A DNA stretch of 64,000 nucleotides from Alphaproteobacteria bacterium (GTDB taxonomy: Bacteria > Pseudomonadota > Alphaproteobacteria > RF32 > CAG-239), in contig JAFXPE010000032.1 of the NCBI GenBank assembly GCA_017528205.1, positions 70,430 to 134,429 of the forward strand, in the 5' to 3' direction. Below the pieces are notes generated by a model. It saw nothing but the letters and a program-made list of their open reading frames with translations. It was not told the origin of the DNA and did not search any database. Each line of letters starts with the position of its first letter. Position 1 is the first letter of the stretch. The translations under genes and the position numbers were made by a program. This document shows, piece by piece, positions 11,001 through 18,844 of the stretch.

Positions 11001-14000
11001 TTAGCCGAAGAGCTGAAAGTTGACGATTATGATTATATGTATGGTGATGATCGGTATGGTTTAGCCGTTGCGGTGGTTAATGCTGAAAATGGTGACGATA
11101 CAATTAAAGATCGGTTGAAAAGCTACCATTTAGACACATCAGACGCAGCGATTGCCAAAGTGAAAGAGTTTAGTAATCAACTCAAGAACGTGTTGACTGA
11201 TTATTTTGAGGTTAAACCTCGCCGCGTTGTTAATTTCAGCGAGTTTTCCGGTGTTATTATACCGGTAGGCCAAGAATATGACGCGGTGGCCAAGCAGCTT
11301 GAACATGAGTATATAACTGTTGAGCGCGCTAAAAAAGGTGACGCAGCCGATTATGAACGTGCTTTGATGAATATTCAAGCGAATGCAGAAACAACGTTTT
11401 TCCAAAATCAAAAGATTGACGCGGAGGCGTTGGGTGCTTATACGCCGCTTGAGCGTAAAATCACTCTGTTTCGCAACAACAATCTTTCAACTCTGATACA
11501 TGAAAGCGGCCACTATTGGCTTGATATGCTGCAGCAGTTCGCTCAAATGCCGAACGCAAGCGAAAAACTACGCAATGATTGGGCAGTGGTAAAGGATTGG
11601 CTCGGCGTTGGTGAGGATAATGTTATCACGACAGAGCAACATGAAAAGTTTGCGCGTGGCGTTGAAAAGTATTTTTTGACGCGCAAAGCGCCCTCTTCTA
11701 CTCTGGCCAAAATTTTTGACACTTTCCGGCGGTGGCTTGTTTCGGTGTATAAAGATGTAAAAGAGCTTGACGTTGATTTGAACGACGATGTTGCACGCGT
11801 GTTTGACCACATGCTTGCTAGTGAAAGTGAAATTGAAGAGTATGCGCAAGCGCAGCAATTTGCGGATATGTTGGAGAAAAGCACTAAAGGCTTAAGCAAT
11901 GCAGATCTGGCCAAGTATGCCGAATTAACCGAACAGGCAATGACAATGGCTAAAGATAAGCACCTGACGGACAAAGTTGCTTTAATCCTTAAAGAAGAAA
12001 CAGAGGCCTATAAAGAAAAGCAAGCGCAGCTCAAGGCTCAAGTGTTGGAAGAGTGGAGCAAGGACAATTTGAATAAGGCCGTTTATATCTTGGTGACAGG
12101 CGAAGTGCCGCATGGCCACTTGGATATTAAGATAAAAACGGACGATCTCAAGACGTTGCTCGGCGATAATTACGAACGTTACGCTATTTTTGGCGGCAAA
12201 CCGATTTTTGCTGACGACGGAATAAGCCTTGTAGATTTGCAGGAATTTACCGGCTTAACCGAAAAGCAGGTAAAGGCAGCACTTTTGACAGCCAGACAGC
12301 GTATGCGCAACTTTAAGCAAGCCTTACAGCAGCGCACGCATGAAGAGCTTGGCGATCCGGTAACCTATGACGATGTGCAAAAACAGGTTATTGCCTCTTA
12401 TTATAACGACAAACGCGCTCAACTTTTAGACTTGGATCTGAAAAGTTTGGCCGGTGATGACGCGAAAAAGCAAGCAATATCCACGCAAGGCTTTAAGCAG
12501 TGGGCTGCCGACACAATCAGTCGCATTGCAATTAAAGACTTGCGGCCGGATCAATACTCAAGAGCCATGCAATTTGCCGGTGATAAGGCAATGGCTGCAC
12601 TCAATCACGGACAGCGCGGCTTAGCGTATAGAATGAAAATACAGCAAATACGCAATTTTGTGTTATATCGTGAGGCGTCGGCCAGACAGGCGGAAGTTGA
12701 AAGCACATTGCGCCGGTTGAAACAGATCGGCAAGCAGGAAGTCAACCACGATGTTGATCAAGTCTATCAAGACGCAGTGCGTGCACTCTTGAGCCGTTTT
12801 ACACTCTCAAGAGCATTAACGCAAAAGGCTAAAGAACGTCTTGGCAATTTGAGTGCTTGGATCTTAGAGCAGCGCAGCAACGGCTATGATATTGTTGTGC
12901 CGGCTGATCTTTTGGAAAAAAACAACGGCACAAGCTATACAGAGCTGACGGTTGATGAATTTTTGACACTTGGTGAGAGTGTTAAGAGTTTAGTGACTAA
13001 TGGCCGCGCAATCCGTCAATTTGAAATTGAGGGCGAACTGATTGAGCGCGAAAAACTGCTGCAAGAGTTTGCTGCGCAGCTGCGCAAGACTTATAAAGGC
13101 CGCGATATTCAGCGCACCGGTAAAAAGAAGTTTAGAGGTATATCTGAATTGCTTGCACCGGCTGACGCTGCGGTGGTTGGTTTTGGTGATTTTTCTAACC
13201 GGATTGACGGCTATGATACAAACGGCATTTTTCACCGGTTATTTTTACGGCCGATGACGGAGAGCCAAAACAGAGAAAACGAGTTGCTGCGTCTATATGG
13301 TGGCAAGATGAAACAACTGCAAGAGGCTTTACCGGAATGGGTAAAGAAACAACTTTTTGATAACGTTACCGGTGCAAAAGAGGTGCTTGGCGCAGACTAT
13401 ACGCGCGGCGAATTGATAAGTATTGCCTTAAATATGGGTAACTTAAGCAACTTGCAGCGTTTACATGACGGCAACGGATTTTCTGACGAACAGCTTGCTT
13501 GGGTTTCCGGCACGCTTAGCCACGAAGAATGGGATTATATTCAGGGCGTATGGGATACGCTTGAAAGTATGTATCCTATGCTTGCAGAGCACCATAAGAA
13601 AATGAGCGGCTTGGACATGGATCATGTTTTGGCCGCGCCGGTGGTAACGCCTTACGGTGTTTATAAAGGTGGATATTTTCCGCTCTTTTATGATAGATCG
13701 GCGGAAATGGAGGCGCGCCGCAATAACAGCCTTGAGCAAGCATTGCTTGAGAGTGATTACGGCCGCGCAACGACAAGCACCGGCTACACAAAGCAACGTC
13801 AAAATATCGTTAATGAGGCAATTAAGTTTGATCTTGGCCTGATACACAGACACTTGGCAAGCGCAATTCATGATCTGGCTTGGCGCGGAAATATCCGACA
13901 GATGTGGAATATGGCTAATAATCCGACATTTATGGCCACAATGGACGGCTATTTGCATGAAAGCTATAGGCAGCAGCTTATGAAGTTAATCAAAGATCTG

Positions 14001-15143
14001 GCTAACTCAACAAACAGAGAGGCCAGAGAGATGACTTTTGCTGAACGCATGGCGCGCAATATGCGTGTGGCCAGAACGACGATCGGCTTAGGTTTTAGAG
14101 TTAAGACGGCAGTTAAACAACTGACAGGCTTTGCTCAATCGGTGGCTATTATGAAACGTTACGGCCATAAAAACAAAGGCAAACATAGTGCAAGCTATTG
14201 GCTTATAAAAGGCACAAAGGCGTTTGCCTCCGATAAGACGACGCGTGAATGGTGTTTGGCTAACTCCGGTGAGCTTAGAACACGCTTGAATAACATGGAC
14301 GCAAACATTGCAGAGGCCATGAAAGGTGTGGCTACAAAACAATCAAAGCTGCAAAAGATTGATGAAAATATCTACAATGCAGCGTTTTGGGCAATCGGTA
14401 AAGTTGATGTTTTCACGGCAGAGAGCACTTGGTATGCTGCATATTTGCAGGCGACAAATGACTTTGGTTACAAACATCAGGACGCGGTATTTTATGCCGA
14501 CAGAGTGATGATTGAAAGTCAAGGCAGCGGCAATCTTAAAGATAAGCCGGCCATGCAACGCAAAAACGAATGGGAAAAAATGTTTTTAATGTTTTATTCG
14601 CCGTTTAGCGGAATGTATGGCCTTTGGACGTCTGTCATCAGAGATATACGCGACGGTAAAGAACGATCCGCAGCGTTGGCTGATTTGGCGGTGGCGATGT
14701 GCTTGCCGGCGTTTCTTGAGGCGTTGGTTGACGGTGATCAGCCGGACAGTGATGATGATTTGGCCGAATGGCTTAAATTCTTCTTGCTGCGGCCGATTAT
14801 GTTTTGGGCGTCAACAATGCCGATCTCAAGAGATTTAGCAAGCTATTTTGAATATGGCCGCGCACAAGGCTTTTTCGGTGATACGTTTAAGGCGATCGCT
14901 GATTTGCCAAAAGTGGTGACAAGCGATAAATGGACGGCCGGCAAGCGTGTTAATGCGGTAATGAACGCAAGCGCGCAAATAGCCGGCACTTTCGGATTTA
15001 ATTTGCCGGTTGGCGGACAGCTCGCAGACTGGACACAATGGCTGACAGATGTGGCTGCCGGTAATATTAAAATTGAAAGTCCAATGAATGTTATCTGGGG
15101 TGTTTGGCGTGGTAAAGACGGCAAGCCTAAAGATAAAAAATAA
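5088..15143 (+). CDS. Giant polyvalent ejected virion protein (ParB-like, nuclease-like and zincin-like segments)
   Basis: About 3,351 residues; ATG 5088 is preferred over an upstream TTG because AGGAG sits just before it. It occupies the gp16 position of podoviruses. Visible segments: an Ala/Gly-rich hydrophobic stretch (about 265-295); a DdrB-like ParB-superfamily segment (about 830-925) with 'QPRDRSR' and 'VGNGRAMAIR'; a segment with 'LPDLLADPIVVFKALP' (about 1287-1400) like the phage Barnase-EndoU-ColicinE5/D-RelE (MuF C-terminal) nuclease family; a 'SLGGLAMPSLAL' segment (about 1750) common in large polyvalent proteins; a zincin motif HESGHYWLDML (about 2138); and a hydrophobic C-terminal part (about 3165-3210). 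Such proteins enter the cell with the DNA and are thought to counter host defences. Domain calls are from motif recall; enzymatic activities are inferred. Confidence 0.82.
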   Translation: MGVFDEIKQPENENLNTTDQAIDQVKDQAQDQVLRENVFAPVAADTETIKDNQIQSFSLAYRQQSDDDLTQEINAGFIKREDADPVRWKSAIETAKGLGYDEKSYDLVYDDLPEYQKQWKEKELRRYYDNCDAIKNMCITDKNFLNTIDDKTAKDLYDINFNLAVYGQPNEPNAVWAFGQRVAYQTGRSEKSIQTGKLAGNIRGKRGDERAAAIEAWRKEHDQLVRMPEIDTSGYGVEDFVLAAADQLPIMARTTGAVVGGTVTGAAAGAGVGSALPVVGTAAGGVAGAKAGWVAGNALAAYESYQIEANSMTESLLDVTDSDGKPLEDWVVDGASYAYGAIAAMIELVPMKAVTNTIPGMKNITKVGIKQALKEAVKDKTKRQVIMQIIKDYGLAVAGESAEEAAQQFTQAEFTRGAKALMNALYDTDFKQQSFAKDLAESADAAIQAGKATVIMAGASSATRIKPELKAWQRDQETKELKRGQEAKAQYDAQRMDEVAAAAQSYMQKPSAERATLKKYMQQAKNSSVYQDIYMSADDARAVMISEAVQKNKAALQESGLYDDIERQIEQADQLGTPVRIAFETFGSEIMASQELYAAFKDVIKTYENGITMQELRLEAEKQQQVRNNIEQAAKDNASDYEYAYQYIVEQEAAGGIDQQRRGYTAEFLAKILTYMAKETQTPITEVVAKYAPTFERSFDGSVGGGQTVQDIISTIRKSAQDKEVQNLMKRAGELGKRDARKIAKILGKHLDNAAAGDVQQFMRVVNAIGDMKLNIEAMTDEDIANSLDSYTKSGDVQLNITRDDADRVKSGIFSASEKALSDIQANGQDSDYVVVGGGRIPVQYHIVELNDMVTSHDDAGAVNENYPQELQPRDRSRAASDTQIAAIVNNFAPERVGQAEIATEGAPIVTPEGFVAVGNGRAMAIRQVYKNAEKAQAYKDYLASKGYDLNGFEQPVLVRKLAIDMNNEQLKALVDDANTAGTMQYSDSENALRDADKMSGNLLDLLDMEADIDSAANRRFLNAFFAEVVPTAERNAYLDKDDKITRKGVERVENAIVAKLLPDARMLSILVENPDNNIRKVTKELAKAAPAIISFENDIAADRINADYSIAADVSGAVDLLKRAKDRGVTAAEFIAMRDMFEAPISSSTQNMVQLFEKSSGAADFLNKIRSYIRQAGEQGDMSQDNMFGLQPVSKAELLDQLARQESLLQRNIAQIFQPTRIEKSNYIADLRAAEQSTGNEKKIIRLGELPAVYKAIGIPAAKVNTSKKVIIKDTIEKHDVSLQAVENLPDLLADPIVVFKALPSSTDPNAYIAVLDAKDKKGLQMIAAISPTKKEGGYHFITSFYGKKTLQNMVNAANELGNIKYIKEKSLVSAGEIQSFPITLTGSLNNNILQKEDIVKRSFYQLPRKSHKVHSVFDLRVGDKTAIGDVQEINSENRTIKINDRLHSMLMLDTQIQYKGLTVYDGQEQNEVTETTEQVPADVKKATGDLAAVAEQKKHNTEYNKAAISYFGLTNKLSETGYILTDGSLLDLSGKNFGGSPNIRSLDHRDVVKPLDRWNAKMEEFINSGNIRYLPEGDKLLMSNMPTAKQLKVIENIINKTGGNITIELMGDANRWGMNKNDFYNEYVNASFNQVKRDINAFYKGDGVREITRYYQKMSVTNAKIAKLQESLQQWEKYLAEVIEPNKYNWYKDALEDNRKNAKRKIAQFKRDIKKEQEKASVPVGDKLYATHNMSLAGVKGALSLGGLAMPSLALRKVSQGNINQFGDIVFVANEKMVEPSRTTDVFDRDAWTPSIANSMRYTLLPSGNTFIKNVLAKAGRERDLSMFVYNISENLDTPKSNDMALELYALDKGIELDPYETLHSAEYLDWYDENIMGNSEPYLWTENASNTDMVAKKFTLDNIMKILKKQERSGGGFLGEHVWSVRNLLNFMAKKYKNLDEVRKEKHKLVSAEEQADYIQKLDSQFWDLAEELKVDDYDYMYGDDRYGLAVAVVNAENGDDTIKDRLKSYHLDTSDAAIAKVKEFSNQLKNVLTDYFEVKPRRVVNFSEFSGVIIPVGQEYDAVAKQLEHEYITVERAKKGDAADYERALMNIQANAETTFFQNQKIDAEALGAYTPLERKITLFRNNNLSTLIHESGHYWLDMLQQFAQMPNASEKLRNDWAVVKDWLGVGEDNVITTEQHEKFARGVEKYFLTRKAPSSTLAKIFDTFRRWLVSVYKDVKELDVDLNDDVARVFDHMLASESEIEEYAQAQQFADMLEKSTKGLSNADLAKYAELTEQAMTMAKDKHLTDKVALILKEETEAYKEKQAQLKAQVLEEWSKDNLNKAVYILVTGEVPHGHLDIKIKTDDLKTLLGDNYERYAIFGGKPIFADDGISLVDLQEFTGLTEKQVKAALLTARQRMRNFKQALQQRTHEELGDPVTYDDVQKQVIASYYNDKRAQLLDLDLKSLAGDDAKKQAISTQGFKQWAADTISRIAIKDLRPDQYSRAMQFAGDKAMAALNHGQRGLAYRMKIQQIRNFVLYREASARQAEVESTLRRLKQIGKQEVNHDVDQVYQDAVRALLSRFTLSRALTQKAKERLGNLSAWILEQRSNGYDIVVPADLLEKNNGTSYTELTVDEFLTLGESVKSLVTNGRAIRQFEIEGELIEREKLLQEFAAQLRKTYKGRDIQRTGKKKFRGISELLAPADAAVVGFGDFSNRIDGYDTNGIFHRLFLRPMTESQNRENELLRLYGGKMKQLQEALPEWVKKQLFDNVTGAKEVLGADYTRGELISIALNMGNLSNLQRLHDGNGFSDEQLAWVSGTLSHEEWDYIQGVWDTLESMYPMLAEHHKKMSGLDMDHVLAAPVVTPYGVYKGGYFPLFYDRSAEMEARRNNSLEQALLESDYGRATTSTGYTKQRQNIVNEAIKFDLGLIHRHLASAIHDLAWRGNIRQMWNMANNPTFMATMDGYLHESYRQQLMKLIKDLANSTNREAREMTFAERMARNMRVARTTIGLGFRVKTAVKQLTGFAQSVAIMKRYGHKNKGKHSASYWLIKGTKAFASDKTTREWCLANSGELRTRLNNMDANIAEAMKGVATKQSKLQKIDENIYNAAFWAIGKVDVFTAESTWYAAYLQATNDFGYKHQDAVFYADRVMIESQGSGNLKDKPAMQRKNEWEKMFLMFYSPFSGMYGLWTSVIRDIRDGKERSAALADLAVAMCLPAFLEALVDGDQPDSDDDLAEWLKFFLLRPIMFWASTMPISRDLASYFEYGRAQGFFGDTFKAIADLPKVVTSDKWTAGKRVNAVMNASAQIAGTFGFNLPVGGQLADWTQWLTDVAAGNIKIESPMNVIWGVWRGKDGKPKDKK

Positions 15144-15184
15144 GGATTTCTCCTTGCTATTATTATGTTTTGTGTTGAACAACT

Positions 15185-15210
15185 GGGCGGCGGCAACGCT
15201 GCCCTTTTTT
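15185..15210 (+). terminator. Intrinsic terminator after the giant protein gene
   Basis: An 8-bp stem (GGGCGGCG / CGCTGCCC, one G-T pair) closed by a GCAA tetraloop and followed by six T. It separates the ejection-protein genes from the fibre genes. Confidence 0.8.
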
Positions 15211-15226
15211 ATAGAGAGGTAAAAAT

Positions 15227-16204
15227 ATGACTATTCCTGCAAGTATGCCGGCAAAAGTTGCCTACATTGGCGATGGGGTAACAGTCAACTTTCCGGTGCC
15301 GTTTATGTATTTTGCAAATACCGACGGCACAAAACAAATAAAAGTTGTGCTTGCTGACGCAAACGGTGAAAATGAAGTGGTTAAAGTAGAAAACACGGAT
15401 TTTACTATTACGGCAGCAGGTGGCACAAACGGAACACTGACAATGAATGTAGCACCGCCGGCAAATTATAAATTAACGATAGCCTACAATATACCGATTG
15501 AGCAACTGGTTGACTGGGAAGAGTTCGGCCGCTTGCCAAGCGAAAGTATTGAAAAAGCATTTGATAAGGTGACAGCGATCTTAAAGCAGCTTTATGAGGT
15601 TTTAGGCCGGTGTATTCAAGTGCCAATATCATCAAATGAACAACCTAACGATGTTTTTCAACGATTTCAGGATCAAATGGCGGAGTTGATAACTTCGGCA
15701 AATGCAGCGATTGCAGCAGCGCAAGCCTCTGCAGATAACGCAAGTGCGTCGGCTTTAGAGGCATACAATTATGCTGAAAGTGTTAAATTCGGTTTTCATC
15801 GTGAGGCTATTGCTGCCGGTGACTGGCAAGCCGCCGGTGACGTTTATAAAATCTTTTTTCCTGACGTCGGGATTATCTCGGCAGTATATCGCACAACCTT
15901 GTCGGGCGCAGAGCGTATGGCAAATGTGGATATACAGGATAATGGCACAGGTGTCACGCTTGTTGCACAGCAGCCGTTTGCAGGTTATTGCCTGATTGCA
16001 GACGCGCAGAATGCTCAATTTGTATATCATCAACGCAGCGCAAGCAGTCGGTGGGTGATACAGCATGATTTAGGCAAATATCCGACAGTGCAATGCCTTA
16101 GAGATGACGGCGTTGTTATGGTCGGCACGGTTAAACATAACAGCATGAACAATCTGCACATTGATTTCACGGAAGATTTGAGCGGTATTGCCGTGCTTAG
16201 CTAA
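15227..16204 (+). CDS. Tail fibre with T7-type N-terminal domain
   Basis: A 325-residue protein. Residues about 8-130 match the T7 tail-fibre N-terminal domain that docks on the tail: 'YIGDGVTVNFPVPFMYF', a 'FTITAAGGTNGTLT' strand region, then 'IPIEQLVDWEEFGRLPSESI'. An Ala-rich helical linker (about 145-185) leads into a short C-terminal beta domain (about 190-325). It is shorter than the T7 fibre (553 residues), so it may be an adaptor that carries the next fibre proteins rather than the receptor binder itself. The ATG follows a GAGAGG ribosome site just past a terminator. Confidence 0.85.
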   Translation: MTIPASMPAKVAYIGDGVTVNFPVPFMYFANTDGTKQIKVVLADANGENEVVKVENTDFTITAAGGTNGTLTMNVAPPANYKLTIAYNIPIEQLVDWEEFGRLPSESIEKAFDKVTAILKQLYEVLGRCIQVPISSNEQPNDVFQRFQDQMAELITSANAAIAAAQASADNASASALEAYNYAESVKFGFHREAIAAGDWQAAGDVYKIFFPDVGIISAVYRTTLSGAERMANVDIQDNGTGVTLVAQQPFAGYCLIADAQNAQFVYHQRSASSRWVIQHDLGKYPTVQCLRDDGVVMVGTVKHNSMNNLHIDFTEDLSGIAVLS

Positions 16205-16220
16205 AAAAAGGAAAAAATAA

Positions 16221-17435
16221 ATGGCAACTCCAGTAAAAACAGATGTTGATTTTAACCAAAATCAACTCTTAAATCCAGTGGCGCACAATACCGTCACTGC
16301 TCCGAACTCGCCAAAAGCAGGCCAATTTGCCTATTTTGACGGCTCATTTAAATTTTATAACGGCTCGGCGTGGATTGATACCGGTTTGTGCTTAGCAACA
16401 GACGCACAGGTTGCGGCAGGAACGGCCGAAAATGTTGCGGTTAATCCAAAACAGTTGGCCACAAAAGCACCGATTGCGTCACCGGCATTTACCGGCACGC
16501 CGACAGCTCCGACGGCGGCAGTCGGCACCAATACCACACAGATTGCAACAACAGCATTTGTGCTTTCAGCAATCGCTGCCGAAGTGCTTAACGCAAAGAT
16601 TTATAAAGGCGTGTGGAATACCACAGATCAAACGGATTTTTCAGGCCTTAACAGTTATAGGCCGATTAAAGCCGGTTGGTATTTTGATGTTGACGGCACT
16701 GGCTGCACGATTGACGGTATTGAATACAAAAAAGGTGATAGTATTACATTTAGGCAGAATGTCGCTGCCGGCACAACAATCACAAGTGAGATGATTGCAA
16801 AGACAGATAATACTGAAAGTGATGATCTTGTCCGTCTTAATGTAACGCAAACACTGACAAATAAGACAATTAACGGTAATAACAACGCATTATCTAATTT
16901 GACAATGAATATGTTTAAGAATGGTGAAATTGTCACCACTCTTGGCAATGTTGAAAAATTGGTCACAGCCGCAGCCGTTTATGCTGCTTTGGCTGATTAT
17001 CAAACAAGCCTTACTTTCGGCACCGGTTTGTCGGAAGATAACGGCACGGTAACGGTTGATCACCCATTTATTGCATTGGCTGAAAACAGTCTTGTTCGCG
17101 GTGGCAGCGGTGGCACTTTAGTTGAATTAACCGCCGGCACAAACGGTCAAGTCTTAACTATGGACGGCGGCACGCCGACATGGAAAGCGCCGGTTTCTGA
17201 AATCAAAAAACGCACTTTCACGAATCCGGCACTTACGCCGTCAAGTGGCGTTTGCACTTGGAATATTACGCACGATCTTGCAACAAAAGATTATACGGTG
17301 CGTATTTATGATGTGAGCACCGGCCAAGATGTGATTATGGATAAGACAGCCACAGGTAACACTGCTTTAACAATTCAATTTAACAGCGCAAGCAACGTGG
17401 CGGCCGGAACATATAAGGCCGTTATTGTTGGTTAA
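16221..17435 (+). CDS. Second tail fibre protein
   Basis: A 404-residue protein typical of phage fibres: residues about 83-113 contain the recurrent 'KAPIASPAFTGTPTAPTAAV' and 'TTQIATTAFVLSAI' repeats found in many tail fibre shafts. A central beta region has 'LTNKTINGNNN', and the C-terminus (about 325-404) is a small beta domain ending 'AGTYKAVIVG'. It starts 16 bases after the T7-type fibre with an AAGGAAA ribosome site. Probably a fibre subunit that works with the preceding protein; its receptor is unknown. Confidence 0.75.
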   Translation: MATPVKTDVDFNQNQLLNPVAHNTVTAPNSPKAGQFAYFDGSFKFYNGSAWIDTGLCLATDAQVAAGTAENVAVNPKQLATKAPIASPAFTGTPTAPTAAVGTNTTQIATTAFVLSAIAAEVLNAKIYKGVWNTTDQTDFSGLNSYRPIKAGWYFDVDGTGCTIDGIEYKKGDSITFRQNVAAGTTITSEMIAKTDNTESDDLVRLNVTQTLTNKTINGNNNALSNLTMNMFKNGEIVTTLGNVEKLVTAAAVYAALADYQTSLTFGTGLSEDNGTVTVDHPFIALAENSLVRGGSGGTLVELTAGTNGQVLTMDGGTPTWKAPVSEIKKRTFTNPALTPSSGVCTWNITHDLATKDYTVRIYDVSTGQDVIMDKTATGNTALTIQFNSASNVAAGTYKAVIVG

Positions 17436-17446
17436 GGAGGTGTGAT

Positions 17447-17641
17447 ATGGCCGGAGAAAATGAAAACACGACAATAGAAGTCGAAAAAATTACAACGCCG
17501 GTGACGCCGTTGCAGCAAGTCAATAAAATCAATGAGATTATTGACGCTTTGGCAGCAATACAAATTTCTGCCGGTGCAGATATTGACGGCGGTATTATCG
17601 GGGATAGCCTTGATAATGAGATCGACGGCGGCACATTATAA
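17447..17641 (+). CDS. Small acidic phage protein, unknown function
   Basis: A 64-residue acidic protein in the fibre operon with a strong ribosome site (AAGGAGG, 6 bases before the ATG). It has a Thr/Val-rich N-terminus, a short helix ('INEIIDALAAIQI') and a Gly/Asp-rich tail ('ADIDGGIIGDSLDNEIDGG'). I recognise no family. Position between a fibre gene and the DGR target suggests a small tail or trimerisation accessory, by context only. A terminator follows directly. Confidence 0.6.
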   Translation: MAGENENTTIEVEKITTPVTPLQQVNKINEIIDALAAIQISAGADIDGGIIGDSLDNEIDGGTL

Positions 17642-17659
17642 CAAACTTGTTTTAACCAT

Positions 17660-17691
17660 AAAGGGCGGTGGCAACATCGTCCTTTCTTTTT
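17660..17691 (+). terminator. Intrinsic terminator before the DGR target gene
   Basis: An 11-bp stem (AAAGGGCGGTG / CATCGTCCTTT, two G-T pairs) with a GCAA tetraloop, then a T-rich run. Close in sequence to the terminator at 15185, so the two flank the fibre-gene block as similar elements. Confidence 0.75.
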
Positions 17692-17705
17692 AAGGAAAAA
17701 GTAAA

Positions 17706-18761
17706 ATGACAGATACTATTGAAAGACGTATAAGAATACGACGCAATGATAAGGCAAGCGCACGCAGCAATAATGAGGTTTTGCGTGAGGGTGAGCCGGC
17801 CTTTGAAACTGATACCGGTGATTTTAAGATCGGTGACGGCTCAACAACTTACCGCAAGCTCTTAGGTATTCGCTCGGAGGCTGAAATTGCCGAACAGATT
17901 GCACAAGGTATTTATGAGGGCACTAACTTACAGGAAAAATTTGCTGATGAAATTGCTGAATACGGCAATGTAGCTGACTGGCTGCATGCTCGTTGCTCAG
18001 CCGGAAATTTTAAGGGAATATATCCGGGGGATTATTTCTACGATAAGACAGTGGCTCAAACTGTTGACGGCACATCTGTTGCTGCTAACCAAAACAGAAA
18101 ATGTGTGATTGCCGGTATTGATATGTATTATAATGCCGGTGATACGGCTATGCCGCACCACCTGACAATTTTTGCCGGTTTTTCGGCGGCAAACGTGGTA
18201 TTTAATACAACAAATAACAATAACGGCTCAAGCTACAATGCTAATCCGTTTAAGGCCTCAAAACTCTATGCGGTATTAAACGGTGTTAATAACAGCACCA
18301 CAAACAAAATCGGTGCGGTTGGTTTTAACGGCACCGGCGGCTGCTATCTTAATACATTTTCAAGCGCACTGCGTAACAGAATGGTTGAACAAAGATGTTT
18401 CTTGCCGGAGAGATACAGTGCGAGTGCTGCTTTAACTGATCATACCGGTTGGAATTGGCAAGGACGCGGAATGCTCTTTGCACCGTCTGAAATAGAGGCT
18501 TATGGCTGCTTAATTCACTCAAACAAGCCAAGTATGACGCAACAAAATCCGGAGGGTTTTGGTCCATATTGCCACTGGCCGATCTTTAAGACTGCCGGAC
18601 AGCGTGGCCGTTTGATGAATGGGCGCACTTACTTTTGGCTCTCCTCTGTTGGCGGTGGAGGCTCGTCTAACGCTTGCATTGTCACCGGCCACGGCAATGC
18701 GAACTGCATCAACACGTCGAACACGCTCATACGCGCGCCGCTCTGCTTTCATATCGCATAG
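17706..18761 (+). CDS. DGR target: variable tail-tip receptor-binding protein
   Basis: A 351-residue protein whose C-terminal end is the DGR variable repeat. N-terminal residues about 1-56 ('LREGEPAFETDTGDFKIGDG' then 'STTYRKL') match the phage attachment segment seen at the N-terminus of Mtd-like and other tail-tip proteins. The C-terminal half (about 120-351) looks like the C-type-lectin-like / DUF6273-type fold: 'VIAGIDMYYNAGDT', 'MLFAPSEIEAYGC', 'RTYFWLSSV' and a final 'IRAPLCFHIA'. Residues 309, 316, 325, 327, 329, 335, 341 and 347 differ from what the template would encode, and every difference changes the amino acid. The protein is therefore the likely ligand-binding tip that the retroelement diversifies. 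Confidence 0.9.
   Translation: MTDTIERRIRIRRNDKASARSNNEVLREGEPAFETDTGDFKIGDGSTTYRKLLGIRSEAEIAEQIAQGIYEGTNLQEKFADEIAEYGNVADWLHARCSAGNFKGIYPGDYFYDKTVAQTVDGTSVAANQNRKCVIAGIDMYYNAGDTAMPHHLTIFAGFSAANVVFNTTNNNNGSSYNANPFKASKLYAVLNGVNNSTTNKIGAVGFNGTGGCYLNTFSSALRNRMVEQRCFLPERYSASAALTDHTGWNWQGRGMLFAPSEIEAYGCLIHSNKPSMTQQNPEGFGPYCHWPIFKTAGQRGRLMNGRTYFWLSSVGGGGSSNACIVTGHGNANCINTSNTLIRAPLCFHIA
18619..18750 (+). repeat. DGR variable repeat (VR)
   Basis: 132 bases at the 3' end of the target gene, aligned without gaps to the template repeat 652 bases downstream. Differences are at 18630, 18651, 18679, 18685, 18690, 18709, 18726, 18727 and 18746. All nine fall where the template has adenine; none of the 101 non-adenine positions differs. 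The GC-rich block ACGCGCGCCGCTCTG (18731-18745) is identical in both copies and is the expected place of the initiation-of-mutagenic-homing signal. Homology ends sharply at both sides. Confidence 0.97.
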
Positions 18762-18768
18762 CGGAGCG
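18739..18768 (+). other. Imperfect hairpin across the VR 3' end
   Basis: CGCTCTGC (18739-18746) can pair with GCGGAGCG (18761-18768), with one G-T pair and a 14-base loop. It spans the end of the VR and the stop codon of the target gene. DGRs often have a hairpin or cruciform at this place that aids homing; function here is inferred. Confidence 0.4.
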
Positions 18769-18785
18769 AACGCTTAAAAATAACA

Positions 18786-18810
18786 GCGGCCGGTTGATAA
18801 AGCCGGCCGC
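18786..18810 (+). other. Perfect GC hairpin downstream of the VR
   Basis: GCGGCCGG (18786-18793) and CCGGCCGC (18803-18810) form an all-GC 8-bp stem around a 9-base AT-rich segment that can extend the stem by about two pairs. No T-run follows directly, so it is not a standard terminator. It lies 36 bases after the VR and 34 bases before avd, where DGR homing hairpins are found. Confidence 0.6.
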
Positions 18811-18844
18811 ATTGGTGAAACATTATTTTTCTTGAGGTTATAAA

